A stretch of 64,000 nucleotides of DNA from CAWAYR01 sp050250955 (GTDB taxonomy: Bacteria > Acidobacteriota > Vicinamibacteria > Vicinamibacterales > UBA2999), in assembly GCA_050250955.1 (NCBI GenBank), contig JBFWNR010000001.1:186001-250000 (forward strand), in the 5' to 3' direction. A model generated the notes under the pieces. It saw only the letters and a list, made by a program, of their open reading frames with translations. It made no database searches and was not told the origin of the DNA. The position numbers and the translations under genes were made by a program. Positions 52,455 through 61,143 of the stretch are shown here, piece by piece (position 1 is the stretch's first letter; every line of letters starts with the position of its first letter).

Positions 52455-52496
52455 CCGGCCCGATTATAGAGGCCGCACCGTCCGGCCGCCGCGACC

Positions 52497-53969
52497 TCAG
52501 CCCTCGACGACGATCTTCAGGGTCGTACCGGCCGGAGGCTGGACGTTGACGGCGAACCCGTTCATCAGCGCCAGCCGGGTTGCCGGCACCAGCCCGTTGC
52601 CGGCCCGCTGCGCGATCGACTGCCAGGAATCGCCGAGCTTGGCGACGTAGACGGCGATGCGGTTGGGACGCACCGTGGCCGCTTCGCTGCCCGACAGCTC
52701 GCGGAACGAGGCCAGTGCTCGGGTGAAGTCGGCATCCACGCGCGGGAACTCGTCCTTGGCGGCCACGCCGGCCAGCATGTAGACCTGCCGGCCGACGGTG
52801 ACGTGGGCGGCGCGGACGCGCACGTCGCCGATGCCCTTCGCCTTGCCGGTGTAGACGCCGACGAAGGCGTCGAGACCGCTCAGCTGCTCGATCAGGCCGG
52901 ACTCGAGCCTGAAGCCGAGCCCGCGCATGTGGCGGGTGGCGGCGTCATCGAGCGAGGCACCGCGGGTCGCGCTCGCGGCCTGCATCACCATCAGGGCCTG
53001 CTGACCCTCCAGCCGGGCCACGACGCGGTCGGGCGCGTTCTGCACCTCCCACCCTTCCGGGAAGTCGATCGCGATCCGCAAATCGGGATGGAGGAACTGG
53101 TGGCCGCGGACGACGCCTTCGGACGGATCGTCGCCGTAGGCGAGACCGTCGACACGGCGCAGGTAGTCGTCGCGCCGACGCTCGCCGGCCTGGCCGTCAC
53201 CGGCCTGATCGGCCACCGGCCGGGCCTTGACGACTCGTGAGCCCGGATCCGGGTGGGTCGAGAGCCAGTTGGGCACGCCGCGCTCGCTCATGGCATCGAG
53301 GCGCGAGAGCGTTTCGAGGAAGCGCGGGACGCCGGACGGATCCCAGCCGGCCTTGGCCGCGTATTCGACGCCGAGCCGATCGCTCTCGAGCTCGTCGTCG
53401 CGGCCGTACTTCAGGAACAGGGTGCCGAGGCCGACGTTGGCCAGGTCGCCGAACGGCTGGACGCCGGGCACGAAGATGCTGGCTAGGAGCACCGCCAGCG
53501 ACCCGCCGGCCGACCGCGTGTATTGCTGCGAGACGTGCCGGGCCGTGACGTGGCCGACCTCGTGACCGAGTACGCCGGCCAGCTCGGCTTCGTCGCCGAG
53601 GTGAGCGAGCAGACCGCGCGTGACGTAGACGAAGCCGCCCGGCAGCGCGAACGCATTGACGGCCTGGGCGTCGAGCACGGTGAAGGTCCAGGGCAGGTGC
53701 GGCCGGTGCGACACGGCGGCGATGCGTTCGCCGATGTCGGCCACGTAGCGCTGCAGCGATTCGTCGTGGTACACGCCCATCTCGCGCCGGATCTCGGCGT
53801 CGCCCCGACGGCCGAGCTCGATCTCCTCGGCCTCGCTGATGAGCGACACCTCGCGGCGGCCGCTGACCGGGTTGGAGGCGCACGCCGTAGCCAGCGTGGC
53901 CCCGACAAGCACCGCGGCGACGGCGGGGACACGGTAGGCGAAGCGGCGCGGCGGCATCGACTGGGGCAT
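52497..53969 (-). CDS. M48-family metalloprotease with LysM-like end
   Basis: Lipoprotein-like protease of 490 residues. The signal peptide ends in TLATACASN, so the mature form may be lipid-anchored. The zinc motif HExxH is in GVLGHEVGHVTARH with the third ligand in DELESDRLGVEYAAKAGW. The middle (about 270-420) is not recognised. The end (IAVYVAKLGDSWQSIAQRAG, LALMNGFAVNVQPPAGTTL) resembles a LysM motif. It probably acts in envelope protein quality control, like BepA. The ATG at 53969 has GGAGG eight bases upstream. Confidence 0.9.
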   Translation of the reverse strand: MPQSMPPRRFAYRVPAVAAVLVGATLATACASNPVSGRREVSLISEAEEIELGRRGDAEIRREMGVYHDESLQRYVADIGERIAAVSHRPHLPWTFTVLDAQAVNAFALPGGFVYVTRGLLAHLGDEAELAGVLGHEVGHVTARHVSQQYTRSAGGSLAVLLASIFVPGVQPFGDLANVGLGTLFLKYGRDDELESDRLGVEYAAKAGWDPSGVPRFLETLSRLDAMSERGVPNWLSTHPDPGSRVVKARPVADQAGDGQAGERRRDDYLRRVDGLAYGDDPSEGVVRGHQFLHPDLRIAIDFPEGWEVQNAPDRVVARLEGQQALMVMQAASATRGASLDDAATRHMRGLGFRLESGLIEQLSGLDAFVGVYTGKAKGIGDVRVRAAHVTVGRQVYMLAGVAAKDEFPRVDADFTRALASFRELSGSEAATVRPNRIAVYVAKLGDSWQSIAQRAGNGLVPATRLALMNGFAVNVQPPAGTTLKIVVEG

Positions 53970-54141
53970 CGTGGAAGCCTCCGACGGCCAGGGTAGCAAC
54001 AGCCGTACCACGGCTGGCGCGAGCCCCGGACCCGTGGGTTTTCGCGAGGATTGGCCGAAAAGCCCGCGGCGCGTCGACCACGCCGGGCAGCGGCTGTCGC
54101 CGGCGAGGGTCAGCGGCCGTCCACCCGCGCGGCGGCGGGGA

Positions 54142-55068
54142 CTACAGGACCGCGGCGTCCGAGTCGGTCGGCGCCGGCTCGAGCAAGGGCACGCCGAGGT
54201 CGGTGAGCTGGCGGCGCAGCGTCTCGACGACCGGCCGCGGCGTCGGCCGCAGCGGCGGGCGCGGCAGCCCGCCGTCGAAGCCCATCAGGTCGAGAGCGGC
54301 CTTGAGCGCCGGCACGCCATGCAGCCCGCCGATGGTCCGCGCCAGCGGGGCCAGGCGCCGTTGCAGGGCCCGGCCCTCGTCGAGCCGGCCGGCGCGCACA
54401 TGGTCCACGATCTCGGCGCACCGGTCGGGCACCACGCCGGCCAGCGCCAGGATCGCGCCCTGGGCGCCGGTCACCAGGCCCGAGAAGAACGTCGCGCCGC
54501 TGCCGGACAGCACGAAGAAGTGCGGGCTCGTCCGGCTGCAGTAGTCGGCGAGGAGGGCGATGTCGGTGCCCGAGTCCTTGACGCCGACGACGTTGGGATG
54601 CTCGGCGAGCAGGCCGACGGCGTCTGGCGGCAGCGTCACGCCGGTGAACATCGTGACGTTGTAGAGCAGCACCGGCACCGGGCTCTCCTCGGCGACGGCG
54701 ACGTAGTGCTGCACGAACACGTCGCTCGTCATCATGTTCTTGAAGAACGACGGCGTGCGCACCAGCACCGCGTCGGCGCCAAGGTTGGCGGCCCGCCTGC
54801 ACGCCGCGATGGTGCCCTTGGTCGACTCGGCACCGGTGCCGGCGATGAGCGGCCGTGACGACGGCATGGCCGAGCGGGCCGCGGCGATGACGCGGTCGGC
54901 CTCGCCGTCGTCGAGCAGCACCGCCTCGCCATTGGAGCCCAGCACGACCAGGCCGGTGAGCCGGGTCTGCATGTAGCGCTCGACGTTGCGGCGGATCGCC
55001 GCGTCGTCGACCGTGTCGTTGCGGAACGGCGTGACGATCGGGGTGTACAGACCGGCCAGGGAGGACAT
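54142..55068 (-). CDS. DapA-family (N-acetylneuraminate lyase superfamily) aldolase
   Basis: Class I aldolase of 308 residues. The TIM-barrel motifs are present: GLYTPIVTPF, GSNGEAVLL (a hydroxy-oxoglutarate aldolase-like variant of GTTGE), Tyr136 in LLYNVT and the Schiff-base Lys164 in VVGVKDSG. DapA itself is possible, but the GSNGE loop argues for another pyruvate- or glyoxylate-linked aldol reaction. It follows the peptide ABC genes on the same strand, so it may use the imported product. Confidence 0.87.
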   Translation of the reverse strand: MSSLAGLYTPIVTPFRNDTVDDAAIRRNVERYMQTRLTGLVVLGSNGEAVLLDDGEADRVIAAARSAMPSSRPLIAGTGAESTKGTIAACRRAANLGADAVLVRTPSFFKNMMTSDVFVQHYVAVAEESPVPVLLYNVTMFTGVTLPPDAVGLLAEHPNVVGVKDSGTDIALLADYCSRTSPHFFVLSGSGATFFSGLVTGAQGAILALAGVVPDRCAEIVDHVRAGRLDEGRALQRRLAPLARTIGGLHGVPALKAALDLMGFDGGLPRPPLRPTPRPVVETLRRQLTDLGVPLLEPAPTDSDAAVL

Positions 55069-55122
55069 GCGTCGAGTCTACCGCGCGGGTGGCCCGCGGT
55101 GCCCCCGGGTCGTGACGAGGGG

Positions 55123-56067
55123 TCAGTTGGCCCGTGGGCCGTCGTCGAGGGCATCGGGGGCCCCCGGATCGAGCAGCAGATTGGTCGCCAGGACGACGGC
55201 GAAGATCGCCACCGCCGGCGCCAGAGTCCAGGGCGTGCGGGTCAGCGCCGTCACCGTGGCCGCCTCCCGCAAGGCCCCCCCCCAGCTGGGCACTCCGTCC
55301 GGGAACCCCAGGCCGACATACGACAGCGTCGACTCGGCGAGGACGAACGCCGGGACCAGCAACGCGGTCTGCACGGCGAGGAACCCCCGACACGCCGGCA
55401 GCAGATGCCGGGTCAGCACGCGCCACGGGGAGGCGCCGATCGCCCGGGCGGCGGTGACGTGATCGCGGCCGGCCTCGGCGCGGACGATCGCCCGCACGCC
55501 CCGCGACACGCGCGGCCAGCCGAGCAGCACGAAGATGCCGGCCAGCGTCGCGACGACCGTGCCGAGCGGGAGCACGAGCGGCAGCGCGGCGCGCAACGCG
55601 ATGACGGCATAGAGCATCGGCAGGACGAGAAGGACGTCGCCGGCACCGGCCACCAGGACGTCGACACGGCCGCCGGCCAGTCCGGCCCAGGCGCCGAGCA
55701 GGGCGCCGAGAATCAGGGTGCCGAAGGTGGCGATCAGCGCCAGACCGAGCGACGGCCGGGCGCCGTGGAGCAGGCGCGAGAGCACGTCGCGGCCGAGCCC
55801 GTCGGCGCCGAGCAGGAACACCGGCACATCGGCCCGCCCGGCCCACGGCAGGGCGGCGCGCGCCCCGGTCTCCGGCTCGAAGCGCTGCTCGAGGCGATCG
55901 ACGAGCCGCAGCGGCACGGCGTACAAGCCGGCGTCGTCGAAATGAACGGGCATCGGCGGGGCGTTCAGATGGTCGGGGAATCGCTGCGCGGCGTCGTACG
56001 GCGCCAGCCGCGGCGCCAGCGCCATCACCACGATCGTGACCGCGACCAGACACACCGCGCGCCTCAT
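55123..56067 (-). CDS. ABC peptide transporter permease, DppC-like
   Basis: Inner-membrane permease of 314 residues with an N-terminal helix, a periplasmic insert (about 30-85) and five further helices. The permease EAA-type loop is in DHVTAARAIGASPWRVLTRHLLP, and FLLGADGLGRDVLSRLLHGARPSL (seen in parts) is typical of the DppC/OppC group. It overlaps the DppB-like stop by four bases. No ATPase genes follow. Confidence 0.9.
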   Translation of the reverse strand: MRRAVCLVAVTIVVMALAPRLAPYDAAQRFPDHLNAPPMPVHFDDAGLYAVPLRLVDRLEQRFEPETGARAALPWAGRADVPVFLLGADGLGRDVLSRLLHGARPSLGLALIATFGTLILGALLGAWAGLAGGRVDVLVAGAGDVLLVLPMLYAVIALRAALPLVLPLGTVVATLAGIFVLLGWPRVSRGVRAIVRAEAGRDHVTAARAIGASPWRVLTRHLLPACRGFLAVQTALLVPAFVLAESTLSYVGLGFPDGVPSWGGALREAATVTALTRTPWTLAPAVAIFAVVLATNLLLDPGAPDALDDGPRAN

Positions 56068-57026
56068 CGGCTGGACTCCGCGGCGGTACGCGGGTCAACG
56101 ACGGCGTGCAGCAGGTCGGTACCGAGCGTGGCGACGGCGAGGAACAGCGCGCCGGCCGCCCCGCACCCGGCGACCAGCCAGACGTCGCGGGCACGCAGCC
56201 CGTCGAAGAGCAGCTGACCGAGCCCGGGCCACGAGGTGACGACCTCGACCACGAACGAGCCGCTGAACAGGGCGGCGACGACGACGCCGTAGATGCCGAG
56301 CACCGGCGCCAACGACACCGGCCAGGCGTGGAGGCGGAGCGCATCGTGCCGGGTGCGGCCGCGGGCCCGGCTGGCGCCGACGAACGGCTGCGTCGCGGCG
56401 TCGGCCATCGCGCGCGCCTGCACCCGTTCGAGGGTCGCGGCCAGTGGCAGCGCCAGGGCCAGGGTCGGCAGCGGCAGGTGCCACAACAGGTCGGCGAGCC
56501 AGCCTCCGTCGTCGCGTCCGGCGCCGGTCATCCCGCCGACGGGCAGCCACCCGGTCGAGGCCGCGATCGCCAGCAGCCCGAGTGAGGCCACCAGCGGCGG
56601 CACCGACAGCACTACGAGCGAGACCAGCCGCACCAGGCGCGCGGGCCAGCTGCGATCGGCGCCGGCCAGGCGTCCGGCCGGGATGCCGATCAGCGTGGCG
56701 AGCAGCAGCGCGCTCACGGCGAGGATCGCGGTGTTCGCCGCGCGCTCCACCACGAGACCGGCGACCGGGCGGCTGTAGAGCGACGACCGGCCCAGGTCGA
56801 GACGCGGCAGTCCGGCCAGCCACCGGCCGTACTGGATGTACCACGGCCGATCGAGGCCGAGCTCGGCGCGCAGGGTGGCCACCTCGTCGGCGGTCATCGT
56901 CAGCGCGTCGGGGCCGAGCGGGTCGCCGGGCGCCAGACGCGCGAGGGCGAAGGTGATGGAGGCGACGACGAGCATGAAGGCGACGGCCCCGATGGCTCGC
57001 CGCGCGGCGTAACCGGCGAGGTTCAC
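56064..57026 (-). CDS. ABC peptide transporter permease, DppB-like
   Basis: Inner-membrane permease of 320 residues. AGYAARRAIGAVAFMLVVAS is the usual DppB/OppB start, followed by FALARLAPGDPLGPD. Helices are separated by the loop RARGRTRHDALRLHAWPVSL and a C-terminal SWPGLGQLLFDGLRARDVWLV. It partners the DppC-like subunit. The GTG at 57026 overlaps the stop of the binding-protein gene (GTGA). Confidence 0.9.
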   Translation of the reverse strand: MNLAGYAARRAIGAVAFMLVVASITFALARLAPGDPLGPDALTMTADEVATLRAELGLDRPWYIQYGRWLAGLPRLDLGRSSLYSRPVAGLVVERAANTAILAVSALLLATLIGIPAGRLAGADRSWPARLVRLVSLVVLSVPPLVASLGLLAIAASTGWLPVGGMTGAGRDDGGWLADLLWHLPLPTLALALPLAATLERVQARAMADAATQPFVGASRARGRTRHDALRLHAWPVSLAPVLGIYGVVVAALFSGSFVVEVVTSWPGLGQLLFDGLRARDVWLVAGCGAAGALFLAVATLGTDLLHAVVDPRTAAESSR

Positions 57027-58780
57027 CGGGACGCGGCCGGCGGAGCCACGGCCATCGTGTCGATGCTCCACAGCAACGGCGGACGGGTGAGGGCCGGGGT
57101 CAGGTGCCGGACCCGGGCGTTCACCCCGACGTACAGCCGCGGCGCGGCGAAATAGAGCGCCGGCAGTTCGTCGCTGAAGATCCGCAGGGCCTCGCGAAAG
57201 AGCGCCGTGCGCTCGGCGGGATCGACCGATGCCGCCTGACGCGTCATCAGCTGGTCGATGCGCCGCTCCCACTCGGTGGCCGGTGTGGCCTGCGCGATGT
57301 TCCAGATGTGCGCGCTGCCCGAGCTGAGCCAGAAGTCGCGCTGCATCGCCGGGTCGGTATCGGTGGCCACGTAGTTGAAGAAGATGGCGTCGAACTGCCC
57401 GGCCAGCATCCGCTCGATGAGCGCCCCCGGTTCCAGCGGCACGACGTCGACGGCGACGCCGATGCGCTCGAAGCTCTCCTTCAGCACCTGGGCGCCGCGC
57501 TCGAGGGCGGTGTTGCCGCGATAGGTCAGCATCGTGAAGCGCGCTTCGGTGCCGGCCGGGTCTTCCAGGAAGGCGTCGGCATCGCGATTGGCCAGATCGA
57601 GCCCGGTGAGCAGGCCGGTGGCCGCGTCGCGATCGAAGCGGTAGCGCGGCAGGTCGGGCCAGAACCACTCCCGGTTGCCCGGGGAGACCGGCCCGTGAAT
57701 CGGCACCGCGGCGCCGAGGAAGACGGTGTTGGCGTAGCCTTCGCGGTCCACCGCGTGCGACAGCGCCTGGCGGAACGCGGCGGTGGGCAGCCAGGCGCGG
57801 CGCGGATCCCGGGCCCAGTGCGACGGGCGCAGGTTGAAGAAGAACACGTCGGGATCGAGGCCGACGCCGAGCTCCAGCAGCCGTACGCTGCCCTGGCGTT
57901 CGAGTTCCCGCACCGTCGCGTAGTCTTCGGCCCGCAGATGCTGCTGGGTCATGTCGAGCTCCCCCGCCTGCAGCCGCAGCAGTTCGGCGTTCTGGTCGGG
58001 CACGATCTCGAGCACGACGCCATCGAGATACGGCAGCGCTTCGCCGCCGTCATCGCGCCGCCAGTAGTGCGGATTCCGCTCGAAGACCAGGCGCTGGCCG
58101 GCCTCATAGCGCACCAGCCGGAACGGTCCCATGCCGACCAGGTCAGCCGGCGGCGTGGTGGGCGACCACGCCTGGGCCAACGTCCCGGCGGCCAGCGCCG
58201 GCTCGAGGCGGTGACGCGGCATGATGGCGATGTTGTCGAGCAGCCGGATGCCGGGCCCGAAGGGTTGCGGCAAGGTGACCACCACGGTCGCGGGATCCGG
58301 CGTTGCCACGCGCACGGGCTGACCGTCCACTTGAAGCGCCGAGCCGAGGACGCTCTTGGTCGCCGGGTCGGCGATCGCCCGGAAGGTGAAGTCGACGTCG
58401 GCGGCGGTGAATGGCTGGCCGTCGGACCAGCGCAGGCCGTCACGCAACGTGAGGGTGAAGACCCGACCGTCGGCCGAGGTGGTCCAGCGCTCGGCGAGCC
58501 AGGGCTCGACCTGCTGCGTGGCGCGGTTGACCCGTACCAGCCGGCCATGGGTCAGCAGTGACACCACCTCGGTGACGAAGTCGCGGGAGACGAGGCGGTT
58601 GAAGCTGCGGGGTTCGGCGCGGACCGACGACACCAGCCTGCCGCCCCTGACCGGCCGTTCAGTGGCGATCGGCTCCCGGCGGCCGGCGCCGGGACCACTC
58701 GATCTGCTGGACCACCACCCCCAGCCGAGCAGGCCGCCCACCAGGACGAGCACCAGCAGGGCGCGCGACTGTCGGTTCAC
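57023..58780 (-). CDS. Peptide ABC transporter substrate-binding protein (family 5)
   Basis: Extracytoplasmic binding protein of 585 residues. A hydrophobic N-terminus (ALLVLVLVGGLLGWGWWSS) without a lipobox Cys looks like an uncleaved anchor. The family-5 pattern is clear: RDGLRWSDGQPFTAADVDFTFRA, MGPFRLVRYEAGQRLVFERNPHYWR, FRQALSHAVDREGYANTVF, seen in parts. Probably binds oligopeptides or similar. A perfect inverted repeat lies 13 bases before the start (58793-58810). First gene of the unit. Confidence 0.92.
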   Translation of the reverse strand: MNRQSRALLVLVLVGGLLGWGWWSSRSSGPGAGRREPIATERPVRGGRLVSSVRAEPRSFNRLVSRDFVTEVVSLLTHGRLVRVNRATQQVEPWLAERWTTSADGRVFTLTLRDGLRWSDGQPFTAADVDFTFRAIADPATKSVLGSALQVDGQPVRVATPDPATVVVTLPQPFGPGIRLLDNIAIMPRHRLEPALAAGTLAQAWSPTTPPADLVGMGPFRLVRYEAGQRLVFERNPHYWRRDDGGEALPYLDGVVLEIVPDQNAELLRLQAGELDMTQQHLRAEDYATVRELERQGSVRLLELGVGLDPDVFFFNLRPSHWARDPRRAWLPTAAFRQALSHAVDREGYANTVFLGAAVPIHGPVSPGNREWFWPDLPRYRFDRDAATGLLTGLDLANRDADAFLEDPAGTEARFTMLTYRGNTALERGAQVLKESFERIGVAVDVVPLEPGALIERMLAGQFDAIFFNYVATDTDPAMQRDFWLSSGSAHIWNIAQATPATEWERRIDQLMTRQAASVDPAERTALFREALRIFSDELPALYFAAPRLYVGVNARVRHLTPALTRPPLLWSIDTMAVAPPAASR

Positions 58781-58792
58781 GGGTTAGCCGAC

Positions 58793-58810
58793 CGGCCAAT
58801 AAATTGGCCG
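58793..58810. promoter_or_regulatory. Candidate operator before the ABC importer
   Basis: CGGCCAAT-AA-ATTGGCCG, two perfect eight-base arms around two bases, centred 22 bases upstream of the binding-protein ATG. Its size and place suit a dimeric repressor site, but no partner regulator gene adjoins except the small HTH gene at 59048. Confidence 0.45.
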
Positions 58811-59047
58811 ATCGCCTCGCGACACGAATTCGGGCCGAAAAGACGCCGTTTGCACGCTTCCACTGCCTGGAGGGGATTGCGTGCAACGGCCAGCCGTCGA
58901 AGACCCGCCGATCGCTGGACCTGGAACGGCTGCCGCACGCCACGCATCGTAGACCACCAAACCCATACGCCGCAATCAGTTACGGGGCCTTCACCGGGCC
59001 GCCATGCGGCTGGCATCGCCCCTGCCATAGATATCGGCGGAGTTCGT

Positions 59048-59260
59048 ATGGAAACCACCCAGACCCTGGCTGAATCCGCCAAGACAGTCCCGCAGCTGGG
59101 CCGCAGCGTGACCATCCAGCGCGCCGCCGAGATTCTCGGCGTCTCGCGCCGCACCGTTTACTACCGCATCAGCGAAGGCGTGCTGCAGACCATCCGCACC
59201 CGCGGCGGCTCGCAGCGCGTGATCGTCGAGTCGCTCGCGCTGACGCGCGCCAGTCACTGA
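59048..59260 (+). CDS. Excisionase-type helix-turn-helix protein
   Basis: DNA-binding protein of 70 residues. The HTH_17/excisionase motif is VTIQRAAEILGVSRRTVYYRISEGVLQTI, in parts, followed by a wing (RTRGGSQRVIVES). GGAG lies five bases before the ATG. It stands 29 bases before the subtilase gene on the same strand, so it probably regulates or is co-expressed with it. It also diverges from the ABC importer and could bind the palindrome there. No recombinase is adjacent, so a phage-excision role is unlikely. Confidence 0.88.
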   Translation: METTQTLAESAKTVPQLGRSVTIQRAAEILGVSRRTVYYRISEGVLQTIRTRGGSQRVIVESLALTRASH

Positions 59261-59289
59261 CGTCGTCGTCCGGTTTCGAAGGATTCGCC

Positions 59290-61050
59290 ATGACCACCCG
59301 CCTCTCCGCCGTCCTGATCGCCCTGCTGATGGGCGTGCCGGCCCTGGCCGACGCCGGCCCCCGCCGCGCCCGGCTGTCCGGCGACCTCCAGGACGAACTC
59401 CGCAAGGGCAATCGACGCACCGTCGAAGTGATCATCGCCGGTGGCGATGAGCTGATCGGCCGGCTGCTGTCGCGCCATCCCCTGCAGCTGAAGCGCCGCC
59501 TCAAGCGCGGCGCCGTGCTCCAGGTGCCGGCCGGCCAGCTCGAGGCGCTCAGCGCCGATCCCGAGGTGGCGGCGGTGGCGGCCAATGCGGTGGTCACCTC
59601 GCACATGGCGCTGACGACGGCGGCGACCGGAGCGGAAGCGGCGTGGGCCGGCCTGGTGACGTCGCTCGGCGCGGTCGACGGCTCGGGCATCGGCGTCGCC
59701 ATCGTCGACTCCGGCATCTCGTCGCACAGCGCACTGGCCGGCAAGGTGGTCGTCAGCGTGGACTTCACGCGCAGCCGCGGTCGCGGCGTGGACGGCTACG
59801 GTCACGGCACCCACGTGGCGGGCATCATCGCCGGGCAGGAACTGGACCGCGCCCACCGGACCGGCGCCGCGGGCATGGCGCCCGGTGCGCACCTGATCAA
59901 CCTGCGGGTGCTCGACGACAGCGGCGCCGGCCAGGCCGCGGACGTGGTCGAAGCCATCGACTGGGCTATCGACAACCGCCTCAAGTACAACATCCGCGTG
60001 CTCAACCTCTCGCTGGGCACGCCGGTGACCCAGTCCTATCGCGACGATCCGATGGGGCAGGCGGTGGAGCGCGCCGTGAAGGCCGGCATCGTCGTGGTCG
60101 CCTCGGCCGGCAACCGCGGCGAGACGCCGGAAGGCAAGACCGTCCTGGCCAGTGTCAGCTCGCCCGGCAATTCCCCGTTCGCCATCACCGTCGGGGCTCT
60201 GCGCACCAATGGCACCGCCGACCGCGGCGATGACACCCTGGCGCCCTGGAGCTCCCGTGGTCCGACGGCGTTCGACCACGTCGTCAAGCCCGACCTCGCG
60301 GCGCCCGGCAGCCTGATCGAGTCGGCCAGCGCCAAGGGATCGACCCTGGCGACGCTTCGCCCCGACCGCGTCCGCGGCCAGGGCAACGCCGCCTACATCA
60401 CCCTCAGCGGCACCAGCATGTCGGCCGCCGTCGTCAGCGGCGCCGTGGCCCTGCTGCTCGACGGCAACCCGCGCCTGACGCCACTCGGCGTGCGCCTGGC
60501 CCTGCAGGCCTCGGCGGACTGGATGCCGGAAGCCGGTCTGACCGGCGCCGGCGCCGGCAGCATGAACTTGGCCCACGCGATGGAAGGAACGCAGACCCTG
60601 CCGGCGCGAACCGCCGCGGAGCTGTTCCCGGCGTCGTGGGGCGCCACGGTCAATGGCGATGTCCGGTGGAACGGGCTCCAGGGCCTCACGATCATCTGGG
60701 GCGACTCCATCATCTGGGGCGACTCCATCATCTGGGGCGACTCCATCATCTGGGGCAACTCCATCATCTGGGGCAACTCCATCATCTGGGGCAACTCCAT
60801 CATCTGGGGTGCCTCCATCATCTGGGGTGACTCCATCATCTGGGGTGACTCCATCATCTGGGGTGACTCCATCATCTGGGGCGACTCCATCATCTGGGGC
60901 GACTCCATCATCTGGGGTGACTCCATCATCTGGGGTGACTCCATCATCTGGGGCGACTCCATCCTCTGGGGAGAATCGATTCTCTGGGGCGAGTCAATCC
61001 TGTGGGGCAACTCGATCCTCTGGGGCGAGTCTATCCTCTGGGGGGTCTAG
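59290..61050 (+). CDS. Exported subtilase (S8) with C-terminal SIIWGD hexapeptide array
   Basis: Subtilisin-like serine protease of 586 residues. Signal peptide about 1-22 (ALLMGVPALADAG). Residues about 40-105 resemble an I9 inhibitor propeptide. The catalytic triad is intact: Asp140 in GVAIVDSGIS, His172 in YGHGTHVAGI, Ser376 in SGTSMSAA; the oxyanion Asn275 lies in ASAGNRG. Residues 467-586, exactly to the last codon, are twenty hexads: TIIWGD, SIIWGD, SIIWGN and SIIWGA variants, then SILWGE-type units, ending SILWGV. GAAGGA lies before the ATG. The tail has no domain known to me and is 20 Trp in 120 residues. Confidence 0.92.
   Translation: MTTRLSAVLIALLMGVPALADAGPRRARLSGDLQDELRKGNRRTVEVIIAGGDELIGRLLSRHPLQLKRRLKRGAVLQVPAGQLEALSADPEVAAVAANAVVTSHMALTTAATGAEAAWAGLVTSLGAVDGSGIGVAIVDSGISSHSALAGKVVVSVDFTRSRGRGVDGYGHGTHVAGIIAGQELDRAHRTGAAGMAPGAHLINLRVLDDSGAGQAADVVEAIDWAIDNRLKYNIRVLNLSLGTPVTQSYRDDPMGQAVERAVKAGIVVVASAGNRGETPEGKTVLASVSSPGNSPFAITVGALRTNGTADRGDDTLAPWSSRGPTAFDHVVKPDLAAPGSLIESASAKGSTLATLRPDRVRGQGNAAYITLSGTSMSAAVVSGAVALLLDGNPRLTPLGVRLALQASADWMPEAGLTGAGAGSMNLAHAMEGTQTLPARTAAELFPASWGATVNGDVRWNGLQGLTIIWGDSIIWGDSIIWGDSIIWGNSIIWGNSIIWGNSIIWGASIIWGDSIIWGDSIIWGDSIIWGDSIIWGDSIIWGDSIIWGDSIIWGDSILWGESILWGESILWGNSILWGESILWGV
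60688..61047 (+). repeat. Twenty 18-bp tandem repeats encoding SIIWGD hexads
   Basis: Units of the type TCCATCATCTGGGGCGAC repeat twenty times without interruption. Two silent forms (GGCGAC and GGTGAC) are mixed in the middle, and the last five units diverge to ATCCTCTGGGGCGAG-like codons. The central units are nearly identical, which points to recent expansion by slippage or unequal exchange, while the 3' end is older. Confidence 0.97.
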
Positions 61051-61110
61051 TCGTTGTGGTCGGACGAAGAGCCATACACCACCAGCAGTAGCAAGCTTGA
61101 GAGGCGGGCC

Positions 61111-61140
61111 ATGCGCAAACTGATCATCTGGGAAGACTAA
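61111..61140 (+). CDS. Nine-codon frame MRKLIIWED echoing the hexapeptide repeat
   Basis: ATG CGC AAA CTG ATC ATC TGG GAA GAC TAA encodes nine residues whose last six, LIIWED, match the hexad S/T-IIWGD. At the DNA level 13 of 18 bases agree with a standard unit. GAGAGG lies seven bases before the ATG, so translation is plausible. It sits 60 bases after the subtilase stop and 33 before the HD-GYP start. It could be a peptide product, a leader peptide or a relic of a second array. Expression is not shown by sequence. Confidence 0.5.
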   Translation: MRKLIIWED

Positions 61141-61143
61141 GGC

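Noticed and set aside
59048..59260. HTH gene as a phage or integrative-element excisionase
   Set aside because: No integrase, attachment repeats or phage genes are near; the HTH motif alone is widespread in regulators.
60393..61010. Minus-strand frame encoding MMESPQ repeats
   Set aside because: It is the complement of the SIIWGD array; the plus-strand frame joins an intact subtilase with signal peptide and triad.
60688..61047. Possible CRISPR or satellite array
   Set aside because: Units of 18 bp are contiguous with no spacers, stay in frame and end at the stop codon, so it is a coding repeat.
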